From Dyadobacter crusticola DSM 16708 (lineage in GTDB: Bacteria; Bacteroidota; Bacteroidia; Cytophagales; Spirosomataceae): DNA of 64,000 nucleotides. A model generated the notes under the pieces. It ran no database searches, was not told the DNA's origin, and was given only the letters and a program-made list of their open reading frames with translations. The stretch lies in NCBI RefSeq assembly GCF_000701505.1, contig NZ_JNJB01000008.1:124001-188000 (forward strand), in the 5' to 3' direction. Below are positions 23,635 through 31,983 of this stretch, piece by piece. Numbering within the stretch: the stretch's first letter is position 1; each line of letters starts with the position of its first letter. The position numbers and the translations under genes are program-made.

Positions 23635-24980
23635 ACAAGTTATTCAGACTATTATCATTCTTGATAAAAGCAAAATGCGTTAACTACTTGTATCAAAACA
23701 AGAAGACGTCAACATTGCTGTTGAACCTCTTCATTCTGATTGTCTTTAGTATCAACATATATCTCCTGTGCACTTCTCTGAATGAAGTTTATGCATCTGG
23801 TGATCAAAAAAGAATTCGCTTTACTGAAAATACCCTATTCTATTCACTTATTCTGATACCGGTTCTCAACCTATTTTTCCCCTCTTTCAAATATCCTGTT
23901 CAGATCTTCAAGCCAAGCGACCCGGTAAAATCTGTTCCACAATCGATGATTGGATTTGTATATGCTTTTATTTCACCCATTTATATACTGCTCCTGCTGG
24001 GACCGCTTGTAATTTATGTAATGACACCGTTCTCGCTTGCGCATTTACTACTCTCGTGCGTTCTGGTTGTTACTGCCAATCTAATTGTTGTCACCATTCA
24101 GGGTCTTATATTATCGAATTGGAAATCCCTGCTCTATGCATTTGGCATCGTCCTGATTTACGGAGCAATTCTCTATATACTTCATATTGATCCTTTAAGT
24201 ACCGCAGGAATTCTTCTACTAATCTTATCATTTGCCTCCATTGCGTGGACAACAAAAAGGATTAATCCTGTCGAGATAAGGCGTAATCAATCTTTAAATA
24301 CAAGGAGTAACACACACTTGGGGATTTTGATACAAGTATACCTAAAAACAGTTGTAATAAGACCTAACCTGGCCCTGGCCTTATGTTTTAAAACTGTGTT
24401 TCTGTTACTTCTGTTCTCTAAACCTTTCAACATTGATCCACTATTCACCAACCTGTTAAGACTCATGCTTGTGAGCCCGTTGATTTATTTTACCTATATC
24501 AACAACAACCTTTGGGGCTACCTGACAAGTACCTATAAGACTCTGGCAGGTACAAGGAATATCCTGGTCATTTTCACGAGTTACTTCAAGATTGTCGCCT
24601 TTGTAACACTCATTGATATGATCCTTACATTTTCGATTATCACTTACAATCACCAGTATGTTGCACTAAGTGTAAGCACTTTGCTGGCCTTTTACGTGAT
24701 TACTTTCCTGATATTAACATTTATAGGATTTTACGCCTCATTAAGTGAACCGATAGAAGTAAAAAAATCGTTTAATTTTTCTTCACTCAAATCGAATACC
24801 TCATTACCATTTAATCTGCTAGCAATGGCGGCTACATTGCTGACAGGCTATTTGTTTTTAGATTCCCAACGAATCTACTTTCTTCCGTTTCCCATTCTGC
24901 TCGCCGTATATCTTTTCTATACGCAAATCATTTGTGGAAAAATAAAAGGAGGTATCAGAAACGTCTTCAACGCTATCTAA
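23631..24980 (+). CDS. Multi-spanning membrane protein, putative ABC permease
   Basis: 449 residues with about ten to twelve hydrophobic segments, for example LLLNLFILIVFSINIYLL, FVYAFISPIYILLLLGPLVIYV and LLLSCVLVVTANLIVVTI. It has no recognisable catalytic motif. The ATGA overlap with the ATPase gene indicates that it is the transmembrane partner of that ATPase. Sequence similarity to any named permease is not obvious to me. It is AT-rich, like the whole cassette. An alternative is a dedicated immunity membrane protein, but the coupling to the ATPase favours a permease. Confidence 0.75.
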   Translation: MNKLFRLLSFLIKAKCVNYLYQNKKTSTLLLNLFILIVFSINIYLLCTSLNEVYASGDQKRIRFTENTLFYSLILIPVLNLFFPSFKYPVQIFKPSDPVKSVPQSMIGFVYAFISPIYILLLLGPLVIYVMTPFSLAHLLLSCVLVVTANLIVVTIQGLILSNWKSLLYAFGIVLIYGAILYILHIDPLSTAGILLLILSFASIAWTTKRINPVEIRRNQSLNTRSNTHLGILIQVYLKTVVIRPNLALALCFKTVFLLLLFSKPFNIDPLFTNLLRLMLVSPLIYFTYINNNLWGYLTSTYKTLAGTRNILVIFTSYFKIVAFVTLIDMILTFSIITYNHQYVALSVSTLLAFYVITFLILTFIGFYASLSEPIEVKKSFNFSSLKSNTSLPFNLLAMAATLLTGYLFLDSQRIYFLPFPILLAVYLFYTQIICGKIKGGIRNVFNAI

Positions 24981-24991
24981 TTGGCTATTCT

Positions 24992-25639
24992 ATGCACGCA
25001 GATATTTTAGAAATCAAAAGTATATATTACTTTTCATTTTTATCGCTCATCACGGTCTTACTGGCATACTTTACTCAGAAAGAGCTTCTTACCAATAGCG
25101 TCTATTATAATACCTATTCCGAGATAATGTCGGCTGAGCGGATCGAGACAATTATAGAAAACACAAAAAACTATTCGGGACTGATATACGCTACATTACC
25201 GCTCATCATCTTAATTAAGACCAGCTATAATACCTTTTTCGTTACTACCGCCACCTTACTTGACAACTCCCGCAGTTACAATTTCCTTAGCAACTTCAAC
25301 ATTTGCTTAAAAGCAGAGGGTGTTTTCGTCATAATGCAGCTGGTAAAGGTCTACTTTCTTTCTTTTCTAAAAGAAGCAGATACGTTAACTGATGTGCAGA
25401 CAATCCCACTATCTGCTATTACATTGTTTGAACCTAAGTCTATTCCTTTGTGGAGTGTCTATATTTTCCAGACCCTCAATGTCTGGGAAGTACTGTTCTG
25501 TTATATCGGAACGTGGCTTTTTGCTAAAAACTACCAGGTTCCTATGAAAACCGCGTTCGTTCTGTTTTGTGTTCCGTATTTAATCGGAGTTCTGGTTCTG
25601 ATCTTTCTTTCTGTCTTTATCACCATTATTACTACCTGA
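24992..25639 (+). CDS. Membrane protein of the peptide cassette, function unknown
   Basis: 215 residues from the ATG at 24992, 11 bases after the permease stop. An earlier in-frame ATG at 24932 lies inside the permease gene and is unlikely. Four or five hydrophobic segments are visible: IYYFSFLSLITVLLAYF, LIYATLPLIILIKTSY, VFVIMQLVKVYFLSFL, WSVYIFQTLNVWEVLFCYIG and PYLIGVLVLIFLSVFITII. There is no known family that I can name. The place between transporter and maturation genes suggests a second permease subunit or an immunity protein. The last 75 bases can also be read in the frame of the next gene, but the ATG at 25642 is the better start there. Confidence 0.7.
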   Translation: MHADILEIKSIYYFSFLSLITVLLAYFTQKELLTNSVYYNTYSEIMSAERIETIIENTKNYSGLIYATLPLIILIKTSYNTFFVTTATLLDNSRSYNFLSNFNICLKAEGVFVIMQLVKVYFLSFLKEADTLTDVQTIPLSAITLFEPKSIPLWSVYIFQTLNVWEVLFCYIGTWLFAKNYQVPMKTAFVLFCVPYLIGVLVLIFLSVFITIITT

Positions 25640-25641
25640 GA

Positions 25642-26145
25642 ATGTCAAGAAGAAACATATTTTATATCATAGCTACGGCATTGATTGTGATTCTCGCTTA
25701 TCTGGGATATAAAGGTTATGAGGTTTATACAATCAAGAAAAAGTCTGCTGATAATATTCAAAATCTTCCGGATCTATCTTTTCAGTTCTTAAAGCCACTT
25801 CATTCCGGATCAGATAAAAAAAAAATCATCAATTATTTCTCTTCGGATTGTGAGCATTGTTTATTCATGACGGAGCAGATAATTAAGCATAAGGATCAAT
25901 TGAACAATTCAGAGATCCTGATGATAACCGCCGATAATTTGGAAAAGGCGCAGAACTTTCAGCGATCATACGGGATCGATTCACTCGATTTCATAAACAT
26001 TGGAGTAGATACCTCACATGCTTTTATGAGATTGTTTGGTTCAACCGCGATACCCTCATTTTACATCTACGATGAGGCAGGTAGGCTTACATCCTCTTAC
26101 AAGGGTGAGATTAAAATAGAAAAGCTCATTGATAGCATTAAATAA
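25642..26145 (+). CDS. Membrane-anchored thioredoxin-like thiol-disulfide oxidoreductase
   Basis: 167 residues. One N-terminal transmembrane anchor (IFYIIATALIVILAYLGY) puts the rest in the periplasm. The thioredoxin-fold active site is CEHC at residues 70-73 (NYFSSDCEHCLF). The cis-proline is at about 139 (TAIPSFYIYD). The two peptide genes carry four cysteines each, so the simplest job is to form or correct their disulfides, as BdbB/BdbA-type proteins do in sublancin clusters. The family relation is seen in the motifs; the substrate is inferred. It lies just before the glycosyltransferase-like gene, 6 bases apart. Confidence 0.85.
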   Translation: MSRRNIFYIIATALIVILAYLGYKGYEVYTIKKKSADNIQNLPDLSFQFLKPLHSGSDKKKIINYFSSDCEHCLFMTEQIIKHKDQLNNSEILMITADNLEKAQNFQRSYGIDSLDFINIGVDTSHAFMRLFGSTAIPSFYIYDEAGRLTSSYKGEIKIEKLIDSIK

Positions 26146-26151
26146 AAAGCT

Positions 26152-27390
26152 ATGGAAGAGAACAGAAAGAAAATATGTATTCTATACTGCTACATAGGTG
26201 AGCTTCCGTGGTATTTTCCTCTTTTCGCAAAATCATGTCAAAAGAACAGTGATATAGATTTTTTAATAATTGGAGATCAGGATCATGTCACATCAGCCGA
26301 TATCCCTAATCTTCTGTTTATAAAAAAATCGTTGGCCGAAATTAATGCGCTGGCTACCGCACGTTTACAGCTTCAAACAGCTATTCATTACCCATATAAA
26401 TTATGCGATTTCAAACCTGCTTACGGAATCATTTTCAGCGACTATCTCAAAGATTATGATTTCTGGGGATTTGGCGATATTGATGTTATACTCGGCGACT
26501 TAGGAAACTTTTACACACCAGAAATGCTTGAACAATACGATGTTATAAGTGCACGTCATAGCTACATTTCCGGTTTCCTGACTCTTTTCAAAAATAATGA
26601 TTATGTCAACCGGCTTTACGAGAAAAGCAAAGATTATCATAAAGTATTTTCATCTGCAAAACATTATTGTTTCGACGAGTGTAGCTTTGAATTTGCAAGA
26701 CTTGCGGAAGGGAAATCCATTCTGGATTTGAATAGTGAGATCGAAAGTTTGACCCACGTTGTGAAAAAATTGGAAGCACAAGGCGCTTTGAGACCTTTTT
26801 TCGATCACCTTGTCGTGGAAGATGTACCAGGAAATCTAGAATGGAATAATGGGAAGCTTTTTTACAATAATAAGTTTGAAGCATTACTTTATCACCTGAT
26901 TCTGTTCAAAGACAATCCATACCTTTTAAAACCCGAATGGGAAAAAGTCCCGGACCACTATTTTATTCACTCCTACTATATCTCAGCTTATCATCCCGAC
27001 TCTGAAACCGGGCAACAAGAGCGCATCAGCAACGAGCAGAAGAAGAACCAAGAAATTTCGTGTATTGCAAGAGAGTATCATCAGCTATTAAACAGTTCAG
27101 ACTCCAATGCACTTAGCAGCAATGGAAACTACACCGGAACTTACCTGTCCCTATGTCCTTCTGATAACAATTTACCTGTCGAAGTGCGCCATGCTGAAAG
27201 TGATTTGAATATCATGTTTACGGGCATGGGCAACTTCAAATTAAAGCCCGCGGGTAATGACACCTTTATTTCGGCTATTAACGGCGCCATCACGGAAGTT
27301 TCATTTCAATATGATTTGACCCAATCCACGAATATGCTGGTGTTCCATCAACTGGGCGCTTTTAAAAAATTCAAGTTACATAAAGTATAA
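26152..27390 (+). CDS. DUF6625-like putative glycosyltransferase
   Basis: 412 residues, soluble. The N-terminal half (KICILYCYIGELPWYFPLFAKSC) resembles the nucleotide-sugar-binding start of GT-A-like enzymes of the DUF6625 family. LCDFKPAYG lies at 84-92, and the likely metal/sugar-nucleotide DxD motif is GDID at about 108-111 (FWGFGDIDVILGDLG). The last 90 residues are less conserved and may form a separate beta-rich part. Placement with Cys- and Ser-rich GG-leader peptides, a thiol oxidoreductase and a C39 exporter copies the gene content of glycocin clusters (SunA/SunS/SunT/Bdb). Transfer of sugar to the peptides is therefore a reasonable hypothesis. An envelope-glycan role is the alternative. 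Confidence 0.75.
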   Translation: MEENRKKICILYCYIGELPWYFPLFAKSCQKNSDIDFLIIGDQDHVTSADIPNLLFIKKSLAEINALATARLQLQTAIHYPYKLCDFKPAYGIIFSDYLKDYDFWGFGDIDVILGDLGNFYTPEMLEQYDVISARHSYISGFLTLFKNNDYVNRLYEKSKDYHKVFSSAKHYCFDECSFEFARLAEGKSILDLNSEIESLTHVVKKLEAQGALRPFFDHLVVEDVPGNLEWNNGKLFYNNKFEALLYHLILFKDNPYLLKPEWEKVPDHYFIHSYYISAYHPDSETGQQERISNEQKKNQEISCIAREYHQLLNSSDSNALSSNGNYTGTYLSLCPSDNNLPVEVRHAESDLNIMFTGMGNFKLKPAGNDTFISAINGAITEVSFQYDLTQSTNMLVFHQLGAFKKFKLHKV

Positions 27391-27401
27391 TCTGCCGAAT
27401 A

Positions 27402-29570
27402 ATGGATCCATCGCGAAAAATGATACGTAAGGCATTCACAATGCAGACTAATCAGACAGATTGCGGTGTAGCTTGTCTCCTTACGATCATAAAATATTAT
27501 AAAGGAGTAAGTTCTTTTGAAACAATTAGAAGGCTGAGCGGGACCAGTACTACCGGAACAACATTGCTCGGCCTTTATCAGGCGGCTAACAAGCTGGGTT
27601 TTGATACGCAGGGAATTCAGACAAACTGTGAAACGCTCATACAAAACAACTATACTCCCGCGATTCTCTATTTTAATAGCAATCATTTCGTAGTATTCTT
27701 CGGTTACGCAGAACCGAAACAAAATGGCACAAAATTAGTTATAGGCGACCCCGCGACAGGATTGAAATACCTGAGCGAAAGTGAGCTTGATGAACTTTGG
27801 CAAACAAAAAAATGCCTGATTTTAAGTCCGAATGAAAAATTCAAACATCAGGAAGAATTAAAGAACCAGAAGCGGGAATGGATTAAAGGATTGCTACGGA
27901 AAGATGTACCTCTACTGACCATTGCATCTGTAATGGGCGTTTTGATATCAGTCCTGGGTTTATCTATGGCCGTATTTTCGCAAAAGCTGATAGATAATAT
28001 TTTACCTAAAAAAGACGAGGAAAAACTATACCTGGGCATATTTGTGGTATTCGTTCTCTTAATTGTCAAGGAATGTTTCTCCTACCTGCGAGGTTTTTAC
28101 CTGTTGAAACAATCGAAAGATTTCAATACCAGGGTTAGCGATTTCTTTTACAGTCACCTTTTGTATTTACCAAAAGTATTCTTTGACAGCAGGAAAACAG
28201 GTGACCTCACAGCCAGACTTAATGACACTCAGAAAATTCAGGGCGCAATTACACGGATCGCGGGAAGTGTTCTGACAGATGTATTTGTATTGATTTCATC
28301 CACAGTATTCGTCTTTATCTATTCCTGGCAAATAGGCCTTTTTTGCCTGGTGTCTATTCCATTGTTTTTTTTGCTGGTAAACCGATCGAGTCAACGGATA
28401 CAAAATGCCCAGCGTAATATAATGGCAAGCTATGCGCTTGCAGAATCAAACTATATTTCCACGCTACAAGGGATTGATACGATAAGGGGCTTTAACCTGC
28501 AGCAGCTATTTGCCGGAGACAATAAGAGAACCTACGGTCATTATCAAAACGATATTCTGCTATTAGGGAAAGTTCAGATCCGACTGACATATTTCGCTAA
28601 TCTATTGGCTATTGTATTCGTGATTTTGGTATTGCTGTTCGCCTGTACACAGGTACTTTCAAATAAATTGAAGGCTGGCGAATTGATCGCAATCCTGGGA
28701 ATGTGTGGTACGCTTTTACCATCGGTCGCCAACCTTGCATTAATCAGCGTACCGATTACGGAAGCGAAAATTGCATTCGAAAGAATGTTTGAATTTACAG
28801 GCATAGAAACTGAATCTGACCCAGATACACAAAGCATAAGAAATGAATTCAGCTCTTTAAAAGTCTGCAATTTATCATTCCGGTTTCCCGGGCGCAACGA
28901 GATTCTGAGAGATGCGTCTTTCGAAGTGGCAAAAGGCGAAATCATCGCCATTATGGGTGAGAACGGCTGCGGGAAGTCTACTCTTACACAGATTATACAA
29001 AGAAATTATCAGTTTGAGCGCGGGCAGGTTATTGTGAATGACCACATAGATCTTACGGCATTAGGGCGATCAGACTGGAATGAGGTATGTGTATCGGTTC
29101 CGCAGAACATACATATATTCAATGGAACGATAGCTGATAATATTACATTAGCAAACCCTTCGACAACTGAATTCTCAGACTTTGTAACTGAACATGGATT
29201 GGGTGCTTTCTTAGACAGTTTCCCGCAATCTATGATGACTATTGTTGGGGAAGAGGGAATCAACCTATCAGGCGGTCAAAAACAAATGCTGGCTATTGCC
29301 AGGGCGCTATACACAAAACCGGAGTTGCTTATAATGGACGAGGCAACGTCTGCAATGGATAGGCAGAGTGAACAATTCGTGCTTGATCTCCTGGGCCGCC
29401 TCAGAACTAAAATGGCAATTATTTTCATCACGCATCGCCTGCACGTTCTGAAATCACTGGTAGACAGGATCTACATTCTGGATAACGGCGTGATTACCGC
29501 GACAGGAAATCATAGCGAACTATTGCAGTCCTCCAATCTTTACAGCAAATATTGGAATGATTTGGTTTGA
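27402..29570 (+). CDS. Peptidase-domain ABC exporter (C39, PCAT type)
   Basis: 722 residues. The N-terminal C39 peptidase carries the full catalytic set: Cys21 in QTDCGVACL, His95 in NHFVVF and Asp116 in GDPATG. Six transmembrane helices follow (about 165-440), then the ATPase with Walker A GENGCGKST (519-527), signature LSGGQ (near 622-626) and Walker B LLIMDEATSAMD. It should cut the double-glycine leaders of the two peptides and move the cores to the periplasm. No HlyD-type adaptor or dedicated outer-membrane channel is next to it, which is unusual for a Gram-negative exporter. An ATG at 27420 is an alternative start. It is the last gene of the cassette and runs convergent to the epimerase gene. 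Confidence 0.93.
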   Translation: MDPSRKMIRKAFTMQTNQTDCGVACLLTIIKYYKGVSSFETIRRLSGTSTTGTTLLGLYQAANKLGFDTQGIQTNCETLIQNNYTPAILYFNSNHFVVFFGYAEPKQNGTKLVIGDPATGLKYLSESELDELWQTKKCLILSPNEKFKHQEELKNQKREWIKGLLRKDVPLLTIASVMGVLISVLGLSMAVFSQKLIDNILPKKDEEKLYLGIFVVFVLLIVKECFSYLRGFYLLKQSKDFNTRVSDFFYSHLLYLPKVFFDSRKTGDLTARLNDTQKIQGAITRIAGSVLTDVFVLISSTVFVFIYSWQIGLFCLVSIPLFFLLVNRSSQRIQNAQRNIMASYALAESNYISTLQGIDTIRGFNLQQLFAGDNKRTYGHYQNDILLLGKVQIRLTYFANLLAIVFVILVLLFACTQVLSNKLKAGELIAILGMCGTLLPSVANLALISVPITEAKIAFERMFEFTGIETESDPDTQSIRNEFSSLKVCNLSFRFPGRNEILRDASFEVAKGEIIAIMGENGCGKSTLTQIIQRNYQFERGQVIVNDHIDLTALGRSDWNEVCVSVPQNIHIFNGTIADNITLANPSTTEFSDFVTEHGLGAFLDSFPQSMMTIVGEEGINLSGGQKQMLAIARALYTKPELLIMDEATSAMDRQSEQFVLDLLGRLRTKMAIIFITHRLHVLKSLVDRIYILDNGVITATGNHSELLQSSNLYSKYWNDLV

Positions 29571-29599
29571 CGATTGTAGGAAATGCAAGCGAATCCAAG

Positions 29600-30448
29600 C
29601 TATCCAAAAAGCCCTTTATAAAACCTCAGCCCTTCCTCTGCCAGCTCGTCAGCGCTATTGGCCAAAGGGCGCCAGATACAAGCGGCACGGGCCAGTTCTT
29701 TGGAGGGTTGACCGAAGGTTTCTATCACCACGGCGCCTTCGTACCCGATTTCGTTCAATGCATCCCTGATACCTGCCCATTCGAGATGTCCGGTGCCTGG
29801 GGTTCCACGGTCGCTCTCGTTGCCTTGCACGTGGCAAAGTAACTCCTTGCCGATCTTGCGGATTGACGCAGGGATATCCTTTTCTTCAATGTTGGAATGG
29901 AAAGTATCAAGGACGATTTTAAGACCGGGATGTGACACTTCACCCACAAGCGAAAGCGCCTGATCAACTGTATTGACCATGTCAGTCTCGAAACGGTTTA
30001 AAGGTTCCAATCCCAGCGTGACGCCCTCCGACTTAGCAATATTGCTCACTTCATACAGTGTCTCAACGCACCAGGTGCGTTCCTGCCGCTTTTGTTCGTC
30101 GGAAACAATCCTGGTTTTACCTACTGCCGAATAGAGCGGCCCGCTGAAAACCGGGCTCTCCATTTCAGCAGCAATGCGAATGCAGTCTGTAATATAATCC
30201 CGCCCGATCTTTCGATGGGCAGGATTAGTGCTTGAAATATCCCGTTCGGGGCCAAATGCGCCGCTGATTGTGATTTTAAGATCAAGGTCGCGGCAGGTTT
30301 GCTTCACCAGCTTCCAGTCAATGAGCGTTTTGTCTTCTACGGCTATTTCAACAATGTCATAACCAAAGGCCTTTACTTTTTCAAACAGCGAGATATTGGC
30401 TGTAGAAAACGGTGAGAACCATATAAATGTACTTGCGCCAAACAGCAT
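29600..30448 (-). CDS. Sugar phosphate isomerase/epimerase (tagatose/psicose 3-epimerase-like TIM barrel)
   Basis: 282 residues of the xylose-isomerase-like TIM-barrel superfamily. The metal-binding pattern is clear: a glutamate in TLGLEPLNRFETD (~150-160), the aspartate/histidine pair VLDTFHSNIEE (~183-193), and HVQGNESDRGTPGTGHLEW with the last glutamate in VVIETFG. This is the layout of ketose 3-epimerases. It is 11 bases after the Gfo/Idh/MocA oxidoreductase gene. Such pairs often act together on oxidised sugars (3-keto sugars or inositols). The true substrate is not readable from sequence. It is cytoplasmic and the last gene of the minus-strand carbohydrate locus. Confidence 0.88.
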   Translation of the reverse strand: MLFGASTFIWFSPFSTANISLFEKVKAFGYDIVEIAVEDKTLIDWKLVKQTCRDLDLKITISGAFGPERDISSTNPAHRKIGRDYITDCIRIAAEMESPVFSGPLYSAVGKTRIVSDEQKRQERTWCVETLYEVSNIAKSEGVTLGLEPLNRFETDMVNTVDQALSLVGEVSHPGLKIVLDTFHSNIEEKDIPASIRKIGKELLCHVQGNESDRGTPGTGHLEWAGIRDALNEIGYEGAVVIETFGQPSKELARAACIWRPLANSADELAEEGLRFYKGLFG

Positions 30449-30459
30449 TTCAGTTGATT

Positions 30460-31578
30460 TTATTCTTCAAAACTTGGTACATCCACACGGATACCACCTT
30501 TCATTGCCGATTCGTGTGCGCATATTCCGGCGCAGGTATAGTTGGCAGCCAGTGCAGCATCCACAGCCGAATCCCGCTCTTCGATAATCGCCGCAACAAA
30601 CTCCTGCACCAAATGCGGATGCGAGCCCCCATGACCTGCCCCTTGCAAAAACGAGACGTGGTTAGGATCATCTATTTTTTCGCGCTTTGTAAAATGCTTG
30701 ATCGGCTCGATCAAAAGCTCGTCAGTATCAGGTACGTCAATGCGTTTTGAATTTTCGCCTCCATCAAAAATCACATGACTTTCGTCCTGCAGCTGCTCCC
30801 ATTCGAAAGACATTTTAGTCCCATACACATCATAACTCTCGCGGTACTGGCGCACCACATCAAAGAGCGAGCGAGTCGCCTCAGCAACAACATCTGAATT
30901 TTTGAGCGTGAAAGTGGCAGTTTCAACAGCAAACGGCGATCCGTACCTGCTGGCCAGATCTTCCGAAAGCCGGCCTGAACCGTGACATACCACAGTTTCC
31001 GCGATGGTATTGTTGATTTTTAATAACGGGGAAATAGCGTGTGTTCCATTGAGCATTGGAGGATATCCTTTCCAGTACTCGCCCCAGCCTTCCATGCTCA
31101 TATCCTGAATGTGCGACCCGCGGACAAATTGGATCCGCCCGAGATCGCCATTTTCCGCTAGTTTCAGTCCATATAAAAACTCACGCGTATAAAGCGCTGT
31201 TTCCATCATCATATATACCTTTTTGACTTTTCTTTTTGCGGCTACGATCGCCTCACAATCTTCTTTAGTCATCGCCATCGGAATCGTGCAGGCTGTGTGC
31301 TTTCCTGCATTGAGAGAAGCCAAAGTCATGCGAGCATGCTCCGGAACAGGTGTTACAATGTGGATTGCATCCACGTCGGCGCGTTTCGGTACATCCTCAA
31401 AATGCTCGAAAACGAGGTTCCTGTCCAGGTTGAACTTCGCTGCCAGTTCGTCGCGCGTTTCTTTGCTGCGCGTACATATTCCGACCGCTTTGATATTTGG
31501 ATGACTCTGGTAAATGGGGATAAATTCCTTCCCAAACCCCATTCCGACAATAACTACTGTGATCTGTTTCTGACTCAT
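30460..31578 (-). CDS. Gfo/Idh/MocA family oxidoreductase
   Basis: 372 residues. The N-terminal Rossmann fold starts with TVVIVGMGFGKEFIPIYQ (GxGxxG-like) and keeps the acidic/basic end AVGICTRSKE. The family's catalytic region is visible at HTACTIPMAM (~93-102). This family carries an EKP-type motif there, but here it reads CTIPMA and lacks the usual lysine, so chemistry or substrate may differ. The C-terminal sheet domain follows. No signal peptide is seen, so it is cytoplasmic, unlike many secreted Bacteroidota members. It shares an operon with the epimerase gene downstream. Upstream lies the 101-base tandem repeat. Confidence 0.88.
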   Translation of the reverse strand: MSQKQITVVIVGMGFGKEFIPIYQSHPNIKAVGICTRSKETRDELAAKFNLDRNLVFEHFEDVPKRADVDAIHIVTPVPEHARMTLASLNAGKHTACTIPMAMTKEDCEAIVAAKRKVKKVYMMMETALYTREFLYGLKLAENGDLGRIQFVRGSHIQDMSMEGWGEYWKGYPPMLNGTHAISPLLKINNTIAETVVCHGSGRLSEDLASRYGSPFAVETATFTLKNSDVVAEATRSLFDVVRQYRESYDVYGTKMSFEWEQLQDESHVIFDGGENSKRIDVPDTDELLIEPIKHFTKREKIDDPNHVSFLQGAGHGGSHPHLVQEFVAAIIEERDSAVDAALAANYTCAGICAHESAMKGGIRVDVPSFEE

Positions 31579-31613
31579 GCTATTCTAAATTTGATTTCAA
31601 AATTCTCCTTAAT

Positions 31614-31930
31614 CCCCGGGCTTAAGCCCGGGGCAATTGATTTCGGGCGGGCGCTTTGCGCCGCGCGTTGTTGCACCATTGCTCTGCGACCTCCCCACAT
31701 CCATTTCCGTCGATTTTAATTGACGGAGTCGGGGCAATTCATCTCGGGCGGGCGCTTTGCGCCACGCGTTGTTGCACCATTGGTCTGCGACCTCCCCACA
31801 TCCATTTCCGTCGATTTTAATTGACGGAGTCGGGGCAATTGATCTCGAGCGGGCGCTTTGCGCCACGCGTTGTTGCACTACGGGTCTGCGACCTCCCCAA
31901 TCCCTTACCGTTGACTTTAGTCGACGGAAG
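31614..31930. repeat. Three-copy 101-bp tandem repeat with internal palindromes
   Basis: Copies start at 31631, 31732 and 31833, with an exact period of 101 bases. The first two are almost identical and the third diverges in its last half. Each copy contains the hairpin GGCGCTTTGCGCC and an inverted repeat TCCGTCGA/TTGACGGA around TTTTAA (GTCGACTT in copy 3). A 20-base perfect palindrome centred on CTTAAG (31614-31633) precedes the first copy. Frames crossing the array are artefacts of the repeat. No spacers differ between the copies, so it is not a CRISPR. It fills the gap between the ThuA gene and the Gfo/Idh gene. Confidence 0.9.
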
Positions 31931-31983
31931 AAGCACCGCTAGCCCGAGACCCAATTGCCGGGACCGGGAGGCAGCAGCGCGGC

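Noticed and set aside
21071..29570. Prophage or integrative element
   Set aside because: No integrase, transposase, phage structural or conjugation gene is present; only the location after a tRNA and base composition suggest transfer.
29560..29620. att-site repeat of the tRNA-Pro end at the far side of the peptide cassette
   Set aside because: Only a short, imperfect resemblance (CAAGCGAATCCAAGC) to the T-arm is seen, too weak to call an attachment site.
31614..31930. Possible CRISPR array
   Set aside because: Three tandem copies follow each other without unique spacers, the unit is 101 bases long and no cas genes are nearby.
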